From positions 3,690,044 to 3,754,043 of the forward strand of contig NC_054570.1 in NCBI RefSeq assembly GCF_017654505.1: DNA of 64,000 nucleotides. The letters run 5' to 3'. This stretch comes from Polyodon spathula (taxonomy: Eukaryota; Chordata; Actinopteri; Acipenseriformes; Polyodontidae). Shown here one piece after another: positions 24,300 to 37,190 of the stretch. The notes beneath the pieces are model-generated. The model was not told the DNA's origin. It worked only from the letters and a program-made list of their open reading frames with translations, and searched no databases. The position numbers and the translations under genes are program-made. The first letter of the stretch is position 1; each line of letters opens with the position of its first letter.

Positions 24300-24490
24300 C
24301 TCAATGTCACAGTGATGGATTTACAGTCCCTGCGGAATTCGACCCTGTCATGTGACCGACTCGGGTCCTAAGAGCTTCAGTGACGTGTTAAAGGCGAGCC
24401 TGTTGCTGGCATTGCAAAGACACGGCGTCGTTTTGCAAACAGCACAAGATTTAAACGATAAGCACGCCAGATTGTAAGGCGATGGCGATA
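24300..24490 (+). promoter_or_regulatory. ZNF-B promoter block
   Basis: TGCGGAATTCG, then the E-box GTCATGTGAC (24347-24356), AGAGCTTCAGTGACGTG (24371-24387) and ACGGCGTCGTTTTGCAAAC, in the same order and spacing as the ZNF-A blocks. TGACGTG is CRE/ATF-like. Downstream, AGATTGTAAGGCG and GTTTACAAAATCAACAGACA lead into a CpG-rich segment with ATGGCGGGC near 24584, the probable first exon, whose ATG opens a 12-codon upstream frame. Confidence 0.65.
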
Positions 24491-24857
24491 ACAAGTTAAG
24501 TTGCATTATTATTTTATTAATGAAAGTTTATTTTAGGACGCACTGGTGCAGCAGGCCCGGCCTTTGTTTACAAAATCAACAGACATGGCGGGCATCGACA
24601 AGAGCGATTCAATTCAAAACGATTAAACTGAAATGGGGGGGGGGGATGAAGCAAAAATAAAGTCATGATTTATTTATTTTTTTATTTTTTGTTTAATATT
24701 ATTGCTAACATTTGAGGTAGTGTTACCTTTAGGTAACGCCATTGTGGAAAAACTGAGGTATATTATTAAATAATTATTATTATTATTATTATTTTATATC
24801 AATGATTGATGGCTATAAGGGTCATCCCACATGAGACAGAGGGTGTACTCCTGCGCA

Positions 24858-24948
24858 TTTACAATATAATATTATATATATATATATATAGATATATATA
24901 TAATATTATATATATATATTATATATATATATATAATATATTATTTAA
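24858..24948. repeat. (TA)n microsatellite in ZNF-B intron 1
   Basis: Alternating TA/AT with ATATTATATA interruptions, about 90 bases. A G9 run (about 24636-24645) and (ATT)n (about 24768-24790) lie upstream. Confidence 0.9.
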
Positions 24949-25923
24949 TGGGCGAGTCGCGGTTTTATTTTGTATTTTTATGTTGTCCTGTGGATACTCT
25001 GTAGCTCGGCAAATGTCATGCATCGTTATTCAATCCGGACTCTACAGGTTAGACAGATAAAACAATATGATATTATAAACGTAACGACCGCAGTGCTGTT
25101 GCCCGGCAACGCAATCAAACCCGTATTGAGCTCCCTTACACAGGTCTAGTGTTATAAGAACAGTGTGGCTTTTAAGGTTTTATTTGTGTTCACGTGACCG
25201 TGTTTTGAGCCGATTCAATGTCTTAAACTGTTAATTACTAAACAAAGTCGCTTCTTTTTACCTTGATGTCCTGATTCTGTTTCACCTTCTTCATTATTCG
25301 AACACAAGAGCAAGCACGGGCATTAATCACTCCCCCCAGATGCTACTGTGACTTGCATTTCATTCTCGCACTTGCCTGGGAGCTAGGCAGCTTCCAATGT
25401 GTCTGTTTCTTGTTGTGTGGTTCATTCCCGCTAATTTAACAGAATGTTCTCATAATTAGGATGTAGCGGCATAAGACTTAAAGGCAAACAACCAGAGCAC
25501 TTTGTCCTGCACTTGTGGATTACAGTACTGTGTTGTTATTTTGTGAAACCTTTTTGTTTGGGACTGAAAGCCTGCCGTTTTGCCCCTATACCAGAGTGAA
25601 ATGGCGGGTTTTCAATTCTAATCAAAAAGGTTTCACAAAATAATAACACAGCACAGTAATTATTATTCATTGCAGACTGGATTTTTTGGTAATTATAAGA
25701 ATGTTTGGACTTTTGCTTTGTCACGCACACCACTCACCTGACAAGCATGTATGCAAAGAGATCAGATTTTTTAAAAAAAGACGTACGCAGGTACGGCATG
25801 CTACTGCAAGTGCTCTCTCATTTGATGTGCATGCATACGTCCTGGAGCTAAAGTGGTTCAATAAATGTGTGTGTGTGTGTTTTTTTTCCCCAGCAGCTAC
25901 TAAACAGAATCCCGTGTGCTGCC

Positions 25924-26401
25924 ATGGACTGCGTGAAGATGGAATCTGTCCAAATTAAAGAGGAATTCCCAGAACTTCAACTTGTCCCCTTTACAGTGGA
26001 GTGCTCTGGGCTGACTTCCCTCCCCATTAAACAGGAGCTCTGTGAGATGCAATGTGACAGCAGCCAGCCAGAGGTCTCTGAGATTAAAGCTGAGCACAGT
26101 GAATTGGAGATCCCCCAGACAGAAGAACCCCTTTCTGTGAAACAAGAGGTGCTGGAAACTGACCGTATTAAACAGGAGCCCCCTGAAGTAGAGTTTGAGC
26201 ACATGGGACCAGGGAAGGAAGAGTCTGAGGACTTGAAACCAAACATCCCTGAGCTGGAGCCTGTACGCCTGCGGGAGTGTAGCGTGGTGCTGGAGAGGAT
26301 CTGCGTGAGAGAGCGAGGCGCTGGAGAGGAAGGCTCTCCCAACAGCACTCCAGGAGGTGGAAAGGAAGACGAGCGCTCCCAATCAGAATGCAGTCTAGCA
26401 G
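25924..26401 (+). CDS. ZNF-B, N-terminal exon
   Basis: Follows acceptor TTTTTTTCCCCAG and the conserved leader CAGCTACTAAACAGAATCCC; donor GCAG|GTGAGT after 26401, phase 1. It encodes 159 residues (MDCVKMESVQIKEEFPEL...), nearly identical to ZNF-A with a two-residue insertion (LQL). The five [I/V]KxE motifs are at Lys 12, 36, 55, 73 and 83. The sequence LKPNIPELEPVRLRECSVVL and the GSPNSTPGGGKED end are conserved. The joined coding sequence with the finger exon is 1,260 bases (419 residues), an intact frame. SUMO-dependent repression is the likely role of the domain, by motif only. Confidence 0.82.
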
Positions 26402-26735
26402 GTGAGTGACTCCCAGTAGCTGTGACATCGTCATTCTAGATTGCGTGATATCCACAGTGTGCTTGAGAGGGAGGGAGCAGGTAGGTTACATTGCTATGTA
26501 TTTGTTTTTTCTGTACCACTCACACCAGTTCAAAATAGGACTCGCTACTGGTGAACTTCTGATATGATGTAATGCTGCCATTGCACAGCATCAGTCTTTA
26601 CTTACTTTACACAAAGTAAAGGCTTTAAATGTAACCCAGTCAGCCCCCCCCACAGCTGAAATCCACATACTTTAATCCACTCCACCACCCAGCCACATAC
26701 CTTCAAGCAGCCCCTCTTAATTTCTTTCCTCTTGA

Positions 26736-27527
<792 letters not shown>

Positions 27528-27559
27528 AGATTATGTTCCATGGGACGTTTCAGTAATGA

Positions 27560-28015
27560 GGAAAGAAAACGTTAACCTTGCATTATGAACCCCTGTGTAA
27601 TTGCTGTTTTGTGTGTCACTCTTAAGAGCATGCATTTCAAATGGTAAAAATGCACTTCAACTCCCCCAGAAAGTGGGCTTGACACGGACACGTCCCAAGA
27701 GCTTCTCTGTGTCAGTTTAACCCGGGCTGTCAATGCAGGCAGGGCCTGGGAGCGGGAACAGGCAGAAAGGAAACTATTCCAATCCTCATCTGATGGACGA
27801 GTCTGGAGAAATCGATAACGCAGTGTGGGAAATGAGTTTCAGGGTTTAGCATTTCAACTTCATCAGCTTGAAAATAAATAAACTGATGGGAACGAGAATC
27901 CCGACCCCGGTGTGTAGCATCCCAGAGATGAGACTGGAGCGTCCTTACTGGGGAATCCGCCTGGAGGATGTGTCTTGGAAATTCATCACGATTCTCAAAC
28001 TAATGAGAAATGATA
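27560..28015 (+). other. Conserved 3' untranslated region of ZNF-B
   Basis: The block from TGAACCCCTGTGTAATTGC to CTCAAACTAATGAGAAATG is shared almost base for base with 36200-36620 (ZNF-C) and 50875-51315 (ZNF-E). It contains GGCTTGACACGGACACGTCC, GTCTGGAGAAATCGATAACG and AATAAA at 27873-27878. Similarity is non-coding; frames here are shifted between copies. Confidence 0.6.
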
Positions 28016-28204
28016 GTGTCCTATCGCTGTATTATGACCTGAGTGATTGTTTGTTTTGCGTGACATGTAGCTTTGCATTTGTGCTTGTATCTGTGTCTGC
28101 TTCTGTAATCTGCTCCGAGTAATAGCAGTGTAGCAGGCTTGTGTACGGATCTGAGGTATAGAAAGATTTTCTTTCTTACAGTGTTAAGGAAATGCTTCTA
28201 TCTA

Positions 28205-28741
28205 GATACAAGGGCTGCAACGAAGGGTACATTTTGACCTTCAAAAGTTCGGAACACATTACCGAAGGAACCTTCAATGGTAATAATTTGCATAATTTAC
28301 TGCTGATGTCACCATAGCTACTTGTTTATATTTGAATGACTCTCCTATTTTACAAAAATACGTTATATAGAACTGTAGTCATGTTTTTAGCATTTAAATA
28401 AGTGTTATTTATTTACACGTAATTGATATATACAGTAAGCTTGCATTGTAACCGCGCCAACTGCAGCAGACTTGGGCAAAACAACCATTTCAGTCACTGT
28501 TCCAAGCAGGTTATCGGTAACATTTTACTACCACTGAAAATATTAATAATGATATGAGCTTCTGCTTGTCAAGCGACCCGGGAGATGGGTTATGCCTCCA
28601 TGATACAAAAGCATCCACTTGCACAAGTTACATTAAACTTTTTTTTTTTTTTTTTTGGTCGTCTGGGCATTTAACAAAAAAATCCCAAACAGCAGAGGGG
28701 TTTGAAACATTTCGTTTTGCTGTCGAGATCTTCAGAACATT

Positions 28742-28791
<50 letters not shown>

Positions 28792-29270
28792 GTTAGGGGC
28801 AGACATTGCTCAGTTTTCAAAATTAAAATTATTAGTGTTAGCGTATATTTTGTATGTTTCAAACTCATTCTACCATAGCACTTCTCTGACACTGTCTTGT
28901 ACACAAGGTATTCAGTACATATTTTACTGAAGCACTACAACCCCTATAGGTACCCCTCAGTGCGCTGGATACTGTACCCTGCTCCATACACGGCAGCAGC
29001 GCCATATAGGGTTACTATGTATAATGATTTGGTAGCAGATTTTAATAACAACTTTGTTTACATAATATGCATTCTACAAATCAAAAAGATCCCATTTTTT
29101 GCATTTGAGTGACATTTAATGTCTGATTTCTAGCGTTTACACATTGTCAAACGGTTTAGGGTTAAAAAAAAAAAACAACACAGTGCATGAATGCCACCTG
29201 ACAAACCTACGAAGGTTTGAAACCGCCTTCGAATTCCTGACTAGCGAACAAACCTTTCAATACATGCCTC
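28205..29270. repeat. Unclassified dispersed repeat, copy 1
   Basis: Starts with GGCTGCAACGAAGGGTACAT and ATAATTTGCATAATTTACTG, and ends with a CCTACGAAGGTTTGAAACCG block. Parts match 55545-55870 and 56880-57015 in the same order (TTTGCATAATTTACTG.TGATG; GGTAG.(A/G)GATTTTAATA; TTTAATGT.TGATTT). The ACGAAGG / CCTTCG ends hint at a non-autonomous DNA transposon. It separates the ZNF-B 3' end from its paralogous distal flank at 29740. A (GA)n run lies at 28747-28788 and a T run at about 28639-28656. Confidence 0.4.
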
Positions 29271-29735
29271 CTAGATACCGAAACTCGATTTTGAGTCCTG
29301 TTTTTGTTTTAAATTTCCGTTCAGTTATTACTGCTGATTTAGAGTGTGGTTTTAACATATGTTTTGTTTCTGTTAAGGGACCAGCAAAAACCATCATAGT
29401 GTGAGTCTATGCCACGGCTCGCTGCTCGTACAACATTCCTATCTCCTGTGCCCACCCCAGCCGCTGAACACACCGTGTGTATTAATAAACAGAGGGAACG
29501 TTTATTTCTCTGTCCTCTTCACACTTTTACATACAGAGCTCTGTTCTTTATCCTGTGCTGGCAAGTCTCTCTGCTGTTTCTGCATCAAATTCTTCCTCAT
29601 ATCAGTCAGAAGATCCATCTAGAAACAGGCCAGTATATTATCAAGTGAACCAATACTTTATACAAGATTACATATTTCGCTGAAATGTGTGTATACGAAC
29701 GAGTTCGTGTTTTTATAAGGAGTATTGTGTTATTA
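29271..29735. other. Flank similar to the ZNF-A 3' flank
   Basis: AACTCGATTTTGAGTCCTG followed by TTTAAATTTCCGTTCAGT and GGGACCAGCAAAAAC is a diverged copy of 19775-19890 downstream of ZNF-A. Non-coding. Confidence 0.4.
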
Positions 29736-30340
29736 TAATCAGCTGGGACCTTGTTAAATCTGAGTTCTAATGTGACTTGCGTACAGTTAAACCTTGTGTG
29801 GCTGATTGAACGATTTGATATACAGCAGGATACTAAACCATGCTAAAGAAAGAACAGCATACCGCAACGCTCTGTATCACCAGAATTTGTAAGCAATGTG
29901 CATTTCAATACTGTTCTGCATTGCTTGCTGTTCTCAGTTTAATAAAGCATTAGTATTAAACTCTTGTATTGAGTGTATCATTCTGCATGAACCCGTTCCA
30001 GAAACTCACCCCTAAGTGCTTTGTTTAAGCTCAAACTTCTTCCATATATTGTAGTTGTTATATAAACACAATACTACCGACGGGGAACCTTTACTGCATT
30101 AGTATTTTTGTGTATGTTGACCAATCATGTATATAAAGGTAGAAGAGTTTGGTCTACTGTCTTCCCAATGCAAGAGTTAGGATGTATTGCAATAGAGCTG
30201 CACCATTATTGAAAATATGGATGCAGTGCCCAGTGTAATACAGAGATAACAGAAGACTCTTGTAGTATTTTACTGTTGATGTTATTATGCTAGTGCTCTG
30301 TGCAATAAAGAGTTATCTGGAGGTGTTTTGTGCCACCGGT
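29736..30340. other. Distal 3' flank shared by ZNF-B and ZNF-C
   Basis: GGATACTAAACCATGCTAAA and GAAAGAACAGC at 29828 match 36812 downstream of ZNF-C; AAAATATGGATGCAGTG and GAGATAACAGAAGACT near 30212-30256 match 37268-37316. The region shows that the duplication unit reaches well beyond the coding exons. Confidence 0.6.
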
Positions 30341-30939
30341 CCCTGGTTTTCAGGAATTGTGACTGATGACTAGGGCCCTGCGTTTATAAGGCGACCTGCT
30401 TTTCAGGCTGCACTTCATTCCTCCCACCGCAAGGTGGTCATGTAGTCTACTTAATTAAACCGCTTATTGATTAATAATCTCCCGATTCCTTTAATCAATT
30501 ACTCATTCTATTATCGCGCATAGATTAGGCGGCGCAGCTGCTACAGACGATTATTTAGTCATGAATCCCTTATTAATGATACCTCTTATTCAATATTATT
30601 TTCTAGAATGTATCAATAAATCATTTCAATGTTTGTTTACTATTAGGAACACACAATTTGTCAACAAAATATTTTAAAAAACAGCACTGACTCCCGGAAC
30701 AATTTATATAAAACACTGAATTCATAACATCAATGCTGTAAAATTAATAGGTTCTTACATAGTCGTAGTTTTGTAAAGCGTCACAACAATGATCACCTTC
30801 CATAGACGTATTGGTTGTGTAAGGAACAATTCTCATTTATAAATGTTTGACTATTAAACTGTATTAAAATAACACTTAACAGTTCTATGTAGTTACGGAA
30901 TATGGTATATACCTAATGCGTATAGGAAGATACATATAT

Positions 30940-31000
30940 AACCTAAGAAAGTTTACAAAACGAGAGGAGGCATTTTGCCTCATCTTTCTCGTTTGGTTAT

Positions 31001-31002
<2 letters not shown>
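30940..31002 (-). mobile_element. LINE 3' end fragment
   Basis: AGAAAGTTTACAAAACGAGA followed by GGAGGCATTTTGCCTCATCT is a decayed version of the LINE 3' end at 33290-33345. A second scrap (TTGAATGCTTGAATTAGGTC) is at 31360. Confidence 0.5.

Positions 31003-31040
<38 letters not shown>
31003..31040. repeat. (TA)n microsatellite
   Basis: About 35 bases of alternating TA, with short flanking imperfect repeats. Confidence 0.9.
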
Positions 31041-31041
<1 letters not shown>

Positions 31042-31164
31042 GACCCCTATATATAAATAATTTTAGAATTTTGAATTCAAGATTGTTCGCAAGCAGCACA
31101 ACATTGTGCCACTTAGTTTCATGAAAGAAAATGTCTCATGCATTAAATGTTGCTATTAAACATA

Positions 31165-31305
31165 AGCTTTGGGGTGAGGCGGTGTTGTAAGCGACTCTGC
31201 AGCTGATGCATGGTTCACACACCCTAGTCTCTATTAAATGTATCTTGTAAAGTCGCTTTGTGATGGTGCTCCACTATGAAAGGCGCTATATAAAAAGATT
31301 ATTAT
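31165..31305 (+). mobile_element. 3' half of a tRNA-derived SINE
   Basis: GTAAGCGACTCTGCAGCTGA followed by TGCATGGTTCACACACCCTA and GTAAAGTCGC, ending in GCGCTATATAAAAAGATTAT with (ATT)n. It resembles the 3' portion of the fish SINE whose head is seen at 51.5-51.65 kb. No A or B box is left. Confidence 0.5.
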
Positions 31306-31689
31306 TAGTATAATAATTTCCTGTATTTGATTTTACTCTTCCCTTTGTACACTTGTTTTTTGAATGCTTGAATTAGGTCGCCAACGTAGTCTTGTTTTTG
31401 TATGCGGGCCTTATTAAGGACCAGCGAGAAGCAACGTGAGCTACTTCTCGTCGTTTATAGAAAAAAATTATCGCTCCACCCCTGGTCTTTTGATCGTGTG
31501 GTTTATTAAGTTCTACTCCAGCGCAAAAGTTCCACGTAACATGTCAAAAGTGTATGAAGGGGCAACTAAAATTTAATTGTGAAAAAGTTGTACAATGGGG
31601 CCATAGGAATCTAATCGGAACAAATATCGAATTAGGGAGGTGTTCCAAAACGGGGATCTACTTCTTGTAATAGACCTCAGGTTGTTTTT

Positions 31690-32055
31690 GACTCCTAGGT
31701 TTTTTCTTGTTTTTTTTCAGTACCTTAATAGCTCTTATGATTGCATGCTCTTTCTGGACTTTGACTCGTAAAAGCAGATATTTTTACTATAAGTTTAACT
31801 GCTCTTAGTCGAAATCGCTCCTAAATGGAATTATTTACTGTACCATGTTTTGCTCTTATTTTCTACTGATTGTATTGTACTTTCTAACTGCGCTTGCCTG
31901 TGATGTGACATTCTGTAAAGTGGTATTTTATAATGTGGTATTTTGCAATGGGATGCTTTGTACTGTGATAAGTTGTAACAACGGCAAGTCGCCCCGGATA
32001 TGTGCATCTGCTAATAAATAATAATATAATAATAATAATAATAATAATAATACAG
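31690..32055 (+). mobile_element. L2-type LINE 3' untranslated end
   Basis: Sequence with GCTCTTAGTCGAAATCGCTC, TTTACTGTACCATG and a terminal AGTCGCCCCGGATATGTGCA followed by TCTGCTAATAAATAATAAT and (AAT)n. The ending (AAGTCGCC..GGAT..G.(A)TCTGCTAA) is the typical terminus of fish L2 elements and their SINEs. Confidence 0.6.
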
Positions 32056-32099
32056 TACTGTGTGCATGCCAGCTGTTCTTGCTAGTTTTGATTATTCAG

Positions 32100-32426
32100 C
32101 TGTGCGGAGCGGTGGCGTGCCCCCCTCCCCTCGGGAAATGACGCTGCGACGCTCTGCCTGTGCGGAGCAGCCCACGCACAGGACGCCCCAGCTTCTCAAA
32201 GGTAAACACTGAGCCGGCCGGGCAGGGGGGGGGGGTTTGTTTAAACCCTATTTTACACCAGTTTGTAAAGAGTGGACGATAAAAAAAAAAAAGAGTGATG
32301 CTGTTAATGAAAGGTTAGTTGTGCGCGGCAGGCTCTTTGTTTGCTGAAGGGACCCGGCATGGCGGCTTCACCGAGACCCGACTCACTTTAAAATGTAACT
32401 GAGAGAGGCCGCGAAATCAAAACCAG
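32100..32426 (+). promoter_or_regulatory. ZNF-C promoter and untranslated first exon
   Basis: CpG-rich stretch ending at the splice donor AACCAG|GTAAAG (32427). The segment from about 32303 to 32500 is nearly identical to 47160-47370 upstream of ZNF-E. It contains GACCCGGCATGGCGGCTTCA, where ATGG within CATGGCGGC resembles a YY1 site and also starts an 11-codon upstream frame (32359-32391). The E-box block found at the other ZNF promoters is not present here. Confidence 0.55.
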
Positions 32427-32513
32427 GTAAAGATGTTTTTATTTTTAATATTATCCCCAGCATACTGGAGGCCGAGTTATTTTTTGAGGTGCAGCCAAAC
32501 TACCGATAGGGCC

Positions 32514-33056
32514 CGGTGTTTTTCAAACTTTTTAGGCCCCGTACCCCTTTCCAAAAACTACCGCGTACCCCCATGTCAGACAGGGCCATAATGTACCCAT
32601 GAAAACAAACAGAAATGTATTTCTAATTACTAGGCTTAAGTACTTACAGATGTTTACTGAATATATGCTTTCCTACCAAAGTGATGGATCTGCCTGCTTT
32701 TTATCACAGACTTCAGTTAAACTGCACCCAGATTAGTAAACTATGCAGCCCCCAGACAAGGGTATGTTTTTCTGTATTTAAAAATGAACGAATAGGACTT
32801 CCAAGTTACAAAAAAGTTTAAGTGGGTCATTAACAAAATAAATAAACAGGACTCGATTTGCTGTCTCAGAAGGCGCAGGGAAGGGGGAGGGGCTAAAGTT
32901 CAGCCAATTATGGAAAACTGCTGTTAAACTCATTAAAATAAAATTTAAACTAAAAATGCTAAAATTATTTCAGCTAAAATAAATAAATAAAAATATGTTG
33001 TCCGCGATTACAGGATTTTTTTTTCTCGCGTACCCCCAGTTTGAAAACCCCAGCTG
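32514..33056. mobile_element. Non-autonomous hAT-type element in ZNF-C intron 1
   Basis: Left end CGGTGTTTTTCAAACTTTTT..GTACCCC and right end CGCGTACCCCCAGTTTGAAA followed by ACCCCAGCTG form inverted termini typical of hAT elements (CAG.GGTTTTCAAACTGGGGGTACGCG). Flanks TAGGGCCC and TAGGGTGT are a plausible imperfect 8-bp target duplication. The paralogous site in ZNF-E (47369-47390) lacks it. No transposase. Confidence 0.65.
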
Positions 33057-33283
33057 TAGGGTGTACACTGATTTACGGGTCTCTCGTTTATTAACTGTCA
33101 TTTATAATGTATATCTCACTTCAAACACAATGTCTCGTCTTCAAATCACACGACAGCACCCACAGTACAGAAATATTCATTAATTATCAACACAATGAGG
33201 ATACGTTAAAAAGAGCATGATGTAAAGCTGGTGCAATCGTATCTCTGAGATACTGTAGAGGAAAGGGAAATTAAAACAAGGTA

Positions 33284-33705
33284 AAGAACATAAGAACATA
33301 AGAAAGTTTACAAACGAGAGGAGGCCATTCGGCCCATCTTGCTCGTTTGGTTGTCAGTAGCTTATTGATCCCAAAATCTCATCAAGCAGCTTCTTGAAGG
33401 ATCCCAGGGTGTCAGCTTCAACAACATTACTGGGGAGTTGATTCCAGACCCTCACAATTCTCTGTGTAAAAAAGTGTCTCCTATTTTCTGTTCTGAATGC
33501 CCCTTTTTCTAAACTCCATTTGTGACCCCTGGTCCTTGTTTCTTTTTTCAGGCTGAAAAAGTCCCTTGCGTCGACACTGTCAATACCTTTTAGAATTTTG
33601 AATGCTTGAATTAGGTCGCCACGTCCAAGCTGAAGCGCTAAGGGATAACGATACAGAACATCTGTACAGCCCTGAAACACAGCATTGAAATTGGGATACT
33701 CAAAT
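33284..33705 (-). mobile_element. Non-LTR retrotransposon 3' end with coding remnant
   Basis: On the minus strand a 108-residue frame (33680-33354) reads GRGDLIQAFKILKGIDSVDA, then KKETRTRGHKWSLEKGAFRT and RFFTQRIVRVWNQLP-like sequence, the standard C-terminus after the reverse transcriptase domain of CR1/L2-group LINEs. It is followed by the 3' UTR CCAAACGAGCAAGATGGGCC and the tail (TTATGTTC)n at 33284-33303. A 5'-truncated insertion, as usual for LINEs. Confidence 0.8.
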
Positions 33706-34034
33706 GCATGGAAATCGTATTGTATCCTCCTCCAGCTTTATGACAATAAATAATTGTCTGTCTAAGGTCTTCAGATAGCTCTTTACTTTTTCCCATATTG
33801 TCTTATTTGTAACGACAGCGATTATAACCCTTTTATACTCTCTAAGAATTTTCACCTACAATCCAGCATTTTGTAGACTTTTGTAGAATTAGGTTCGGCG
33901 TTATTATAATGAAATCTCTAGCACCTTGTAGATGATACTATGATAGCATCAAAGGTTAGGAATAATTTGCTAAATGCTTAAACAATTGTATGTCTTGTAG
34001 CTTTATTACAAGAACAGCCCTCTGTAAGTGAATG

Positions 34035-34530
34035 AAGTGTTCTTATAGCTGAAGTGTTCTCTGATACCGAGTTAGCTACCACACCACAATATGAATCAGT
34101 AAATAAATAAGCATGTTTATTACTAGTCATGGCTCACGTGCATCAACATGTAAAATAAGTAAAAGAAAAGCAATAGGCAGCTGTATGTTAATAAACTATA
34201 ATAATAAAGTAACAGACGAACTAACATTGATAAACTGTCAAACTTTATTAACACAGCACCCCTGTGCACATTCCAAAATGCAGCAGCAATATACAAGTCA
34301 TGCGTATTATTCAACAGAGTGGTGAAGCACCTCGGCAGAAAGGGAGACGCCACATTGCTCGGTCACTTATAAAGGTTTTTTTCAGGAGCTCGAACGCTCT
34401 CCAGGTTTGTGCAGAAAGAGAAGCAGCGGCGCATTTTGCTGTTTTGTTTCCATGCCAGTTTGTAGAGATGAAGTGCGCGAGCGGAAATCAGAATAGAAAA
34501 CAATTCGATGATATGATTGCGGTTCTGGAA
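34035..34530. repeat. Near-identical intronic block shared by ZNF-C and ZNF-E
   Basis: About 490 bases (AAGTGTTCTTATAGCTGAAG through ACAATTCGATGATATGAT) match 48393-48885 with only about three differences. The block lies in intron 1 just upstream of the N-terminal exon in both genes. Open frames over it (167 codons here) are broken in the other copy, so it is taken as non-coding. Function unknown. Confidence 0.8.
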
Positions 34531-34818
34531 AGATTTAATAAACCAATCGCTGTGCCTCAAGACGCTCTCGCAGAGTCGCTTTTGAAAAGACTGAATACGC
34601 CATTTGAATTTGTGTTTGAGTTATCAGGTTACAAAACAGGACAAATCGCTATTACTGAAGGTGTTCTTTTAAGCAAAGTTCCTGTTTCTTTAGCCAGAGC
34701 ATTTACAATGGGGAAAATCTGTTGCGTTTGTCCCTTGAATGCCCTTCGTAACACTGTATTTAAATAAATCAGTGCTTTTCATTTCCAGCAGCTACTAAAC
34801 AGAATCCCGTGTGCTGCC

Positions 34819-35083
34819 ATGGACGTTGTGAAGATAGAATCTGTCCAGATTAAAGAGGACTTCTCTGAAGTAGAGTTTGACCTCATGGAACCAGGGAAGG
34901 AAGAGTCCGAAGACTTCAAACCAAACATCCTTGAGCTGGAGCCTGTACGCCTGCGGGAGTGTAGCGTGGTGCTGGAGAGGATCTGCGTGAGAGAGCGAGG
35001 CGCTGGAGAGGAAGGCTCTCCCAACAGCACTCCAGGAGGTGGAAAGGAAGACAGGCGCTCACATTCAGAATGCAGTCTAGCAG
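34819..35083 (+). CDS. ZNF-C, N-terminal exon (short form)
   Basis: Acceptor TTTCCAG at 34788, leader CAGCTACTAAACAGAATCCC, donor GCAG|GTGAGT after 35083, phase 1; 88 residues. Starts MDVVKIESVQIKEDFSEVEF. Compared with ZNF-A/B about 69-71 codons are missing between IKE.F and EVEF, so only one SUMO-like motif (IKED) remains, while LKPNI/FKPNILELEPVRLRECSVVL and the GSPNSTPGGG end are kept. Joined to the finger exon: 861 bases, 286 residues, no frame break. Confidence 0.8.
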
Positions 35084-35465
35084 GTGAGTGACTCCCAGTA
35101 GCTGTGACATCGTCATTCTAGATTGCGTGATATCCACAGTGTGCTTGAGAGGGAGGGAGCATGTAGGTTACGTTACTAGCTAGGGGTGTATTATACCAAG
35201 GGGAAGAAACACTACTGTATATATCATTATAAATGTTCAGTAGAAAAATACATGGATATTACTGTAAATGTGATATGTAGTGCTATTGGAAAATATATAA
35301 TTGTAGCGAATGGTGGAGGAAATAGACCTGAAACATTAAAGGAGAACTTTGAAGGGAGATTTTGATCCCAGGGTTCGGTTTGTCCAGCGTCAGTCTTTGC
35401 TGACTCTGCTTTTACACATAAAGTAAAGGCTTTCAGTTTAACTTTGTGTATTTAAACTGGTGTAA

Positions 35466-36146
<681 letters not shown>

Positions 36147-36880
36147 AGACTTAGACTATGATCAATGGGACGTTTCACTCATGAGGAAAAAAACGTTAGC
36201 CTTACATTGAGTCCCTGTGCAGTTGCTGTTTTTTGTGTATCACTCTTCAAATGAATGGTAAAAATGCTGTTCAACTCTCTTGCACTCTGATTGTATCAGA
36301 CACATTACAAGAGGCTTCTCTGTCAGTTTAACCCGGGCTGTCAATGCAGGCAGGGCCTGGGAGTGGATACAGGCAGAAAGGAAACTATTCTGCTCCTCAT
36401 CTGATGGACGAGTCTGGAGAAATCGATAATGCAGTGTGGGAAATGAGTTTCAGGGTTTAGCATTTCAACTTCATCAGCTTGAAAATAAATAAACTGATGG
36501 GAACGAGAATCCCGACCCCGGTGTGTAGCATCCCAGAGACGAGACTGCAGCGTCCTTACTGGGGATCTGCCTGGAGGATCTGTCTTGGAAATTCATCACG
36601 ATTCTCAAACTAATGAGAAATGATAGCGATATTATGTCATGAATATTGCGCCATGTGTAGCTTTTCAGAGTGCATTGTGCTTGTATTTGTCTGCTTTTGT
36701 AAACTGACCCGAGCAATTGCAGTGTAGCAAGCATGTGTACAGTTCTAATGAGATTTGACTGTACGGTTAAACCTGGTGTGTGCTGAATGAATGATTTGAT
36801 TAATGTACAACAGGATACTAAACCATGCTAAAGAAAGAACAGCACACTGCACCGCTCCAGCTGTATGTTATGTTTCAGCG
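36147..36880 (+). other. 3' untranslated and distal flank of ZNF-C
   Basis: Paralogous to 27530-28015 and 50810-51315, with GGACGAGTCTGGAGAAATCG, the AATAAA at 36484-36489 and the distal GTTCTAATGAGATTTGACTG with TAAACCTGGTGTGTG and GGATACTAAACCATGC. Confidence 0.6.
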
Positions 36881-36885
36881 CAAGG

Positions 36886-37190
36886 CCCTGCACTGACATG
36901 GCTGCTTCCCCTTTGTACCACTAAACTCCGCCCTGCAATCAACCCGTCGCCACGGTTTCTCCAATCGCTGTCCATCCCGGGGCTGATTGCCGTGGAGCCC
37001 TTCTGTGTAAGAGCACCTACGTGCTCCCCCTCACGTGGTCATCTTCCGCTTTCCGCCTACCGTCAAATCTGCCCACATAGGAGGAAGCATACCACCAACC
37101 TTACGCAGCGCCCCTTCTGCCTGGGAGGAAGATTTACAGCTCGAATTCCTTCGCTGTGTCACACCAAGCCTTTTTTTTTTTGTTGACCAG
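36886..37190. repeat. Unclassified GC-rich dispersed repeat, copy 1
   Basis: CCAATCGCTG, CATACCACCAACCTTACGCA and GCGCCCCTTCTGCCTGGGAG with GATTTACAGCTC match 56320-56560 (CCAATCGCTGCAGGATC, CATACCACCAACCTCACACA, GCGCCCCTTCTGG). The shared segment is about 250-300 bp at roughly 75-80% by eye. Class unknown; a retroelement fragment is possible. Confidence 0.5.

Noticed and set aside
34264..34767. 167-codon frame upstream of the ZNF-C N-terminal exon
   Set aside because: Lies in intron 1; the near-identical block in ZNF-E breaks the frame after 92 codons, and no domain is recognisable. Kept only as a conserved non-coding block.
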